9,734 bases of DNA from the NCBI GenBank assembly GCA_945827465.1, contig CALZOH010000123.1, positions 1 to 9,734 of the forward strand, in the 5' to 3' direction. Below the pieces are notes generated by a model, which saw only the letters and a program-made list of their open reading frames with translations, was not told the DNA's origin and made no database searches. This DNA comes from an uncultured Prevotellaceae bacterium (GTDB lineage: Bacteria > Bacteroidota > Bacteroidia > Bacteroidales > Bacteroidaceae). Positions 4,937 to 9,734 of the stretch are shown piece by piece. Positions within the stretch are counted from its first letter, which is position 1, and the number at the start of each line of letters is the position of its first letter. The position numbers and the translations under genes were made by a program.

Positions 4937-7057
4937 CTATTCTTCAAAACGAATGAGTTTCACTCCATGAGGCGGAACGCTCACTTCGCAACCATCTTTC
5001 AGGCGGATGTTACGCGTCTTTTCAGAGTAGTCCAAGCGAGTGTCTGCACTCGCCGTAGTAAGCGTCCACTCCGTAGCCTTTTGAGGAAGCAGTCCTTGGG
5101 GAAGCTGCAACTTCACCCGACTCTCGGCACGGAAGTCACGACTGAAGAGCAGGATGCTCCAGTTCTTCCCATCGCGAAACACGCTGCAACCTACCGGTGC
5201 CCCTTCGCTGTCGGCCCCTTGTTCCATGAGTTCTCCCCGACACTCCCGATCGATTTTCTGCATCAGCAGGTAATGCACAAAGGGTCGGCCGTCATCAAGG
5301 ATGATGCGCCACTCGCCTCCGCCCATGGAGAAAACGCTTGGATAGATGCTTCCGTAGCGCAAGGAGGCCATCAGATAGTCCAGGAGGATGATGCCTTGGC
5401 CGGCCGTGCCAAAGAAGGCCGGGGTCGACACCTGGCTTTCGTATAAGTAGATCTGCTTGGCGCCGGCCTGCTGCCATTTTTGCCGCATATCGGCCAGGTT
5501 GGCCCTCATCTGCCGGTGGCGCTCGTCAAAGTACGACTCCACATCCTGTCCGTAACGGGTGTGGGGGTCATAGTCCATGTTGCCACCCAAATATCCGGAG
5601 TAGGCTACGCCGGGCAGCTCTCCCCGATCGCCTTCCAGCAAGGCTTCGTTGAGTCCGTAGCTATCGCGGTTGCGCACGTTGCGCCCGCTGTAAAGGAGTG
5701 TGACCCGATGGCGGATGTCGGACCAATAGGGCGAAGTTTCCAACAGGCGGGCAACGCTTCGGCACCACTCGCCATACTTGCGATAATTGCGGCCAAGCGG
5801 TGCATTGTGAGCAACAGCTCCCCACGACTCGTTGCCCAGTTCAAGCAAGAGGCGGCCCCGGTGAGGCGTGAGCAAGGGTTCCTTGAAACCTTCGCTCGCC
5901 CGCTTGGCGCCATAAGGCGAGTCGGGCGGACCGGCCAGGTATTCCAATAGGTGGAGGAAGGTTTCGGGCCGACGCACGTAGTCTACCGTATAGTTCTTGC
6001 CGTCGCCCCGGCCGAAGCCTCCGTTGCCGTCCTTCATGCCCACACAAAGGGCATAGGCAGCTCCGATGCGGTTGCACAAGTCCATGTTGCGGGCATGCGA
6101 CTGTTCGGAGCGCTCACCGATGCTCACGGGAGCTTGGAGCGAATCGGGGCCATAGGCCTGTTCAAAGGCGTAGAGATTGGCTTCGAGCGCGCCCCAGCGC
6201 AGCAAGCCCGGATGAAGGTCCATCACTTTGCGGTAATAGACCGAGTCGCGGAAGAGACGTCCCGTCATCATGTCGGCATTGATGCCCAAACCGCTGAAGG
6301 GGCAAATGGCGTTGCGCGTCAGGGCGAGCGTCATGCGTTGCACGACGGGCTTGGGGGCTTTTGCCTTCTTCGGCTGGGAGAGCGGTTGGTAAGGATTGAG
6401 CGTTGAGAGCAGCCGGCGCGGTATGATCGGATTATGTTCGAGGCCGGGCCCCTTGACCCGCAGTTCGCATCCCATGCCTTGTACGAACCACGACACGAGA
6501 TGAAGCGGATAGGCCTTGCCCTTCTGCAGCCGAATCGGCTCGGAGCGATAGCAATTGTTGCGGATGCGATGACCTACATTGGCCGCCCCCGAGAGGGAGA
6601 GAATCACTTTTGAATCTTTCCACAGCCCGTTTTCCTTGCCCAACAGGAGCGATGCCTTGTCGCCTTCGCACTTCAGGGTGAAGATGTAGTCGCCATCGGC
6701 TTCGGGCAGGAAGTAACCCTTCAGCATGGCTGTTACCAAGTCGGGGATGGGGTCGGGATTGCCGGGAGGTGTGGCGCAGGCAGCCTGGGTGAACTTGGGA
6801 AAGATGTGCGCCCACTTCGCGTAAGTGGGAGCCTCGCCCCAAAAGGCATCGCGGGCACGGGGGAAGACGGCGCTGTCGACCACTTCTTCATACACCGGCA
6901 CGGCATAGAGTTTCACGGGGTCTTTCTGGGCCCAAAAGGCCATGTCGAAGAGTTGCAGCGTGATGCCGGGCCGTGCTTTCAAGGTTTTGGTACGTCGGGC
7001 GGCACCGATTGAACCGGCCAACACCGCAATGAGACTGATGATGAGGAGTCTTTTCAT
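4937..7057 (-). CDS. Secreted PA14-domain protein with clan GH-A-like glycosidase barrel
   Basis: A 706-residue secreted protein, probably a retaining glycoside hydrolase, which I cannot place in a numbered family. A signal peptide covers 1-20 (MKRLLIISLIAVLAGSIGAA). Residues about 32-205 look like a PA14 beta-barrel, often carbohydrate-binding (GYFLPEADGDYIFTLKCEGD at 114-133, ELRVKGPG at 198-205). A proline/lysine-rich linker (about 222-240) leads to a TIM-barrel-like region: LLRWGALEAN (285-294), LLLELGNESW (403-412), QIYLYESQ (535-542), FSMGGGEWR (576-584). GNE, with E410 as acid/base, and YLYE, with E540 as nucleophile, fit the strand-4/strand-7 arrangement of clan GH-A families such as GH39, GH51 and GH79. 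A C-terminal beta-sandwich fills about 610-706. The frame continues to a TTG at 7069, but the ATG at 7057 starts the signal peptide cleanly and sits about 28 nt from the promoter. The gene is visibly more G/C-rich than the genes from queC leftward. Substrate unknown; inactive barrel versions cannot be excluded. Confidence 0.85.
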   Translation of the reverse strand: MKRLLIISLIAVLAGSIGAARRTKTLKARPGITLQLFDMAFWAQKDPVKLYAVPVYEEVVDSAVFPRARDAFWGEAPTYAKWAHIFPKFTQAACATPPGNPDPIPDLVTAMLKGYFLPEADGDYIFTLKCEGDKASLLLGKENGLWKDSKVILSLSGAANVGHRIRNNCYRSEPIRLQKGKAYPLHLVSWFVQGMGCELRVKGPGLEHNPIIPRRLLSTLNPYQPLSQPKKAKAPKPVVQRMTLALTRNAICPFSGLGINADMMTGRLFRDSVYYRKVMDLHPGLLRWGALEANLYAFEQAYGPDSLQAPVSIGERSEQSHARNMDLCNRIGAAYALCVGMKDGNGGFGRGDGKNYTVDYVRRPETFLHLLEYLAGPPDSPYGAKRASEGFKEPLLTPHRGRLLLELGNESWGAVAHNAPLGRNYRKYGEWCRSVARLLETSPYWSDIRHRVTLLYSGRNVRNRDSYGLNEALLEGDRGELPGVAYSGYLGGNMDYDPHTRYGQDVESYFDERHRQMRANLADMRQKWQQAGAKQIYLYESQVSTPAFFGTAGQGIILLDYLMASLRYGSIYPSVFSMGGGEWRIILDDGRPFVHYLLMQKIDRECRGELMEQGADSEGAPVGCSVFRDGKNWSILLFSRDFRAESRVKLQLPQGLLPQKATEWTLTTASADTRLDYSEKTRNIRLKDGCEVSVPPHGVKLIRFEE

Positions 7058-7088
7058 AAAGAGATGCAATAAAAGGGATTTGACGGCG

Positions 7089-7096
7089 CAAATATA
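7089..7096 (-). promoter_or_regulatory. Candidate -7 element for the PA14/GH-A-like gene
   Basis: TATATTTG followed by C, on the minus strand, matches TAnnTTTG and predicts a leader of about 28 nt to the ATG at 7057. No convincing -33 box is seen. It lies in the 217-base divergent gap shared with ffh (7058-7274). The middle of that gap is G/C-rich and holds a hairpin CGCGGC/GCCGCG (7187-7192 and 7206-7211), with no gene that I can support. Confidence 0.45.
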
Positions 7097-7218
7097 GGAT
7101 AATCCTTTTGCCCGCGAAGGTGCTGCGCCCCGTTATTTGGACTCTTCCGGGGGCGCGAGCGGTGTTTTCGGTTCCATCTGTGCTTCCGCGGCCCTGCCGA
7201 GGCCTGCCGCGACGGGGT

Positions 7219-7254
7219 TTTGTTTCGATATCTCACATTTTTGTCGTACTTTTG
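7219..7254 (+). promoter_or_regulatory. Promoter of ffh-folD
   Basis: TACTTTTG (7247-7254) followed by C matches the -7 consensus. Upstream, TTTC (7223-7226) lies 20 nt away, and a better TTTG (7219-7222) lies 24 nt away, longer than usual. The predicted leader to the ATG at 7275 is about 17 nt, so the longer open frame reaching back to 7137 starts before the promoter and is unlikely to be translated. Confidence 0.55.
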
Positions 7255-7274
7255 CAGCCAAATCCAAAGAAGAT

Positions 7275-8624
7275 ATGTTTGAAAATCTTAGCGAGAAATT
7301 AGAACGCTCTTTCAAAACCCTGAAAGGCGAAGGAAAAATAACCGAAATTAATGTGGCCGAGACCTTGAAAGAAATTCGTCGCTCCCTGTTGGATGCCGAC
7401 GTCAACTACAAGGTGGCAAAAAGTTTCACCGACGAGGTGAAAGAGAAGGCAATGGGTCAGAACGTGCTCACGGCCGTTAAGCCCGGTCAACTGATGGTGA
7501 AGATTGTTCACGACGAGTTGGCGAAGATGATGGGAAGCACTGCCTCTGACCTCATTCTGGAGCATCGTCCGTCGATTATTCTGATGTCGGGTCTGCAAGG
7601 CTCGGGTAAGACGACCTTTTCGGGTAAGTTGGCCCTCTGGCAGAAGACGAAAAAGAACCGCCGCCCCTTGTTGGTGGCCTGCGACGTCTATCGTCCTGCC
7701 GCCATCGAGCAGTTGAAGGTGGTAGGCGAAACGGTGGGTGTGCCGGTCTATTCCGAGCCGGGCAACATGAATCCCATCGAGATTGCGCTCAACGCCGTGA
7801 AGGAGGCCAAGCAGAAGGAATATAACCTGGTCATTGTCGACACGGCCGGACGTCTGGCCGTCGACGAGGAGATGATGAACGAGATTGCCGGCCTCAAGGA
7901 GGCGCTGCAGCCTGACGAAACGTTGTTTGTGGTCGACTCAATGACGGGTCAGGATGCTGTCAACACGGCCAAGGAGTTTAACGAGCGGCTCGACTTTAGC
8001 GGCGTGGTGCTCACCAAGCTCGACGGCGACACCCGCGGCGGTGCGGCCCTTTCGATCCGTTCGGTGGTGCAGAAGCCCATTAAGTTTATCGGTACGGGCG
8101 AAAAGATGGAGGCGCTCGACGTGTTCCATCCCGAGCGTATGGCCGACCGTATTCTGGGCATGGGCGACATTGTGTCACTCGTTGAAAAGGCTCAGGAGCA
8201 GTATGACGAGGCCGAGGCACGCCGCCTGCAAAAGAAGATTGCCAAGAATAAGTTTGACTTTAACGACTTCCTGAAGCAGATTCATCAGATTAAGAAGATG
8301 GGTAACATCAAGGAGCTGGCCTCGATGATTCCCGGCGTGGGTAAAGCCCTCAAGGATGTTGAGATTGACGACGACGCCTTCAAGGGCATTGAAGCCATCA
8401 TCTATTCGATGACGCCCTACGAGCGCGCCAACCCCGGAATCATCAATCAGAGCCGCCGCGCACGTATCGCAGCCGGTTCGGGCAGCAAGATTCAAGACGT
8501 GAACCGCCTCATCAAGCAGTTTGACCAAACGCGCAAGATGATGAAGATGGTGACCGACAAGAACCTCACCAGCATGATGAAGAACATGAAGGGAAAGTTG
8601 CCCAACATGAACATGCCTGAATAG
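7275..8624 (+). CDS. ffh: Ffh (SRP54), signal recognition particle GTPase
   Basis: Binds the SRP RNA and the signal sequences of nascent membrane and secreted proteins, and delivers ribosomes to FtsY at the membrane through mutual GTPase activation. The 449-residue protein has the full domain order: helical N domain (about 1-95), G domain with G1 GLQGSGKTT (106-114), CDVYRPAA (136-143), DTAGR (189-193), TKLDGDTRGG (247-256) and GTGEKMEALDVFHP (273-286), then a methionine-rich M domain (about 300-449) with the RNA-binding segment RRARIAAGSG (394-403) and the Met-rich tail MMKMV, MMKNMKG. The ATG at 7275 is chosen because FENLSEKLE is the usual Ffh N-terminus and the promoter ends just upstream; the 46 codons before it look like non-coding G/C-rich leader. 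folD follows after 35 bases. Confidence 0.98.
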   Translation: MFENLSEKLERSFKTLKGEGKITEINVAETLKEIRRSLLDADVNYKVAKSFTDEVKEKAMGQNVLTAVKPGQLMVKIVHDELAKMMGSTASDLILEHRPSIILMSGLQGSGKTTFSGKLALWQKTKKNRRPLLVACDVYRPAAIEQLKVVGETVGVPVYSEPGNMNPIEIALNAVKEAKQKEYNLVIVDTAGRLAVDEEMMNEIAGLKEALQPDETLFVVDSMTGQDAVNTAKEFNERLDFSGVVLTKLDGDTRGGAALSIRSVVQKPIKFIGTGEKMEALDVFHPERMADRILGMGDIVSLVEKAQEQYDEAEARRLQKKIAKNKFDFNDFLKQIHQIKKMGNIKELASMIPGVGKALKDVEIDDDAFKGIEAIIYSMTPYERANPGIINQSRRARIAAGSGSKIQDVNRLIKQFDQTRKMMKMVTDKNLTSMMKNMKGKLPNMNMPE

Positions 8625-8659
8625 AAATCGATTATTCACCCCCAAAACCCTCAGAAACC

Positions 8660-9541
8660 ATGACCCTTATCGACGGTAAAGCCACAGCCGCGACCATCAA
8701 GGCTGAGATTGCGGCCCGCGTAGAAGAAATTATTGCCGCGGGAGGCAAGCGCCCCCACCTGGCCGCCATCTTGGTGGGCCACGACGGCGGCAGCGAGACT
8801 TACGTAGCCAACAAGGTTAAAGCCTGCGAGGTGTGCGGCTTCAAGTCGTCGCTCATCCGTTTTGAAGACGACGTGACCGAGGCCGAACTGCTGGCCAAGG
8901 TGAAAGAACTCAACGAAGACGATGATGTCGACGGCTTCATCGTGCAGCTCCCCCTGCCCCGCCACATCAGCGAGCAGAAAGTGATTGAAGCCATCGACTA
9001 CCGAAAGGATGTTGACGGCTTTCATCCCATCAACGTAGGTCGCATGGCCATCGGCCTGCCCTGCTTCATCTCGGCTACGCCCAAGGGCATCTTAGAACTG
9101 CTGCAGCGCTACGGCGTTGAAACGCGCGGCAAGAAGTGCGTCATCCTGGGGCGCAGCAACATCGTGGGCAAGCCCATGGCCCAGCTCATGATGCAAAAAC
9201 AATATGGCGACGCCACCGTTACCGTATGCCACAGCCATTCGACTCACCTGAAGGAAGAATGCCGCGAAGCCGACATCATCATTGCCGCCATCGGACAGCC
9301 CGACTTCGTAACGGCCGACATGGTGAAACCCGGCGCCTGCGTGATTGACGTAGGTACCACCCGCGTGGCCGACCCCACCCGCAAGAGCGGGTTCCGCCTC
9401 AACGGCGATGTGAAGTTTGACGAAGTGGCTCCGCTATGCTCCTACATCACGCCCGTGCCCGGCGGCGTAGGTCCGATGACCATCTGCATGCTGATGCTCA
9501 ACACGCTCTTGGCCGGCGAAAGAAGCATTTACGCCCGGTAA
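8660..9541 (+). CDS. folD: FolD, methylenetetrahydrofolate dehydrogenase/cyclohydrolase
   Basis: A bifunctional cytoplasmic enzyme that interconverts 5,10-methylene-, 5,10-methenyl- and 10-formyl-tetrahydrofolate, supplying one-carbon units for purines and formyl-methionine. The 293-residue protein is full length. The active-site stretch ETYVANKVKAC (46-56) carries Y48 and the catalytic K52, VQLPLP (95-100) the conserved Q96, and KDVDGFHPINVGRM (116-129) the conserved aspartate D117. The dinucleotide-binding region holds ILGRSNIVGKP (162-172), and the C-terminal signature is ITPVPGGVGPMT (263-274). The usual PCTP motif reads PCFISATPKG (134-143), a three-residue expansion that I believe is normal in Bacteroidetes. 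It lies 35 bases after ffh with no terminator or promoter between, so the two are very probably co-transcribed; the functions are unrelated. A strong terminator follows. Confidence 0.98.
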   Translation: MTLIDGKATAATIKAEIAARVEEIIAAGGKRPHLAAILVGHDGGSETYVANKVKACEVCGFKSSLIRFEDDVTEAELLAKVKELNEDDDVDGFIVQLPLPRHISEQKVIEAIDYRKDVDGFHPINVGRMAIGLPCFISATPKGILELLQRYGVETRGKKCVILGRSNIVGKPMAQLMMQKQYGDATVTVCHSHSTHLKEECREADIIIAAIGQPDFVTADMVKPGACVIDVGTTRVADPTRKSGFRLNGDVKFDEVAPLCSYITPVPGGVGPMTICMLMLNTLLAGERSIYAR

Positions 9542-9567
9542 GCGACCGGCATAGTCACCCTCGTTCG

Positions 9568-9608
9568 AGTAGGAAGAAGACAAAAGCGCGTCTTCTTCCT
9601 ACTTTTTT
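9568..9608 (+). terminator. Strong intrinsic terminator of the ffh-folD operon
   Basis: A perfect 14-bp stem (AGTAGGAAGAAGAC, 9568-9581, with its complement at 9590-9603) closes an 8-nt loop AAAAGCGC and runs directly into six T (9603-9608). It starts 26 bases after the folD stop. There is no T-run on the other strand, so it acts only for plus-strand transcripts. Confidence 0.93.
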
Positions 9609-9734
9609 ATGAGGCCCCTCCACCCTCCGGCGGCTTCTGAGGATGAATAAGGAGTAACCTGAGATGAATTTTGGGGAAGCCTCAGGAGAGGTTCAAAACC
9701 TTCCGCGCGGAGTGCGGCACGTTTTCGGGGGGTC
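9609..9734. other. Gene-free right end with short imperfect repeats
   Basis: No credible reading frame is seen. CTGAGGATGAAT (9637-9648) recurs as CTGAGATGAAT (9659-9669), 22 bases on, and CCTGAG (9658-9663) is inverted as CTCAGG (9681-9686). The last 40 bases are G/C-rich. The stretch is cut off by the window edge, so it may be the start of a larger intergenic repeat or the far end of a gene lying outside. Confidence 0.4.

Noticed and set aside
4739..5446. Plus-strand open frame of 235 codons bridging queC and the PA14/GH-A gene
   Set aside because: It lies mostly antisense to two real genes with complete motifs, and its translation is low-complexity and basic with no domain.
7097..7240. 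SRP RNA (ffs) or another structured RNA in the gap before ffh
   Set aside because: The gap is G/C-rich and contains CCGGAAG on the minus strand, but the conserved SRP domain IV context (GTCAGG before it and AAGGNAGCAGC after it) is absent.
7137..7274. 46-codon N-terminal extension of Ffh
   Set aside because: The -7 element at 7247-7254 lies inside it, it does not resemble any Ffh N-terminus, and the ATG at 7275 gives the standard protein.

Overview
The window looks like Bacteroidales chromosome, most likely Prevotella or a close relative. The reasons are promoter motifs of the Bacteroidetes type (TAnnTTTG, sometimes with a TTG-type -33 element) upstream of most transcription units, no obvious Shine-Dalgarno sequences at the starts, a DUF4369 lipoprotein, an ffh-folD pair, and secreted glycoside hydrolases scattered among housekeeping genes. 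The genus is inferred from gene content and style, not from a marker gene.

Layout: positions 1-254 have no credible gene but hold three 42-bp tandem repeats. From 255 to 7057 every gene lies on the minus strand. Read in the direction of transcription (right to left) they are: a secreted PA14 plus TIM-barrel protein resembling clan GH-A glycosidases (4937-7057); queC and queF, overlapping by 8 nt (preQ1/queuosine synthesis); a FtsB/DivIC-type division protein coupled through TAATG to a four-helix membrane protein; a DUF4369 lipoprotein with its own terminator; and a secreted GH27 enzyme of the alpha-galactosidase family (255-1883). From 7275 the strand switches: ffh (SRP54) and folD form a plus-strand pair closed by a very strong intrinsic terminator at 9568-9608. 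The last 126 bases carry no gene.

Functionally, two genes are envelope or secreted carbohydrate-active enzymes, two make the queuosine precursor, two are probably tied to the division apparatus or inner membrane, one is an outer-envelope lipoprotein, and two are core (protein targeting and one-carbon metabolism). There is no phage, IS, CRISPR, toxin-antitoxin or tRNA signature. The least ordinary items are the PA14/GH-A-like enzyme, which I cannot assign to a numbered family; the GH27 enzyme, with a long insertion before its nucleophile strand and an unusual residue set after the nucleophile; and the 42-bp repeat block. No clearly new multi-gene system is visible.
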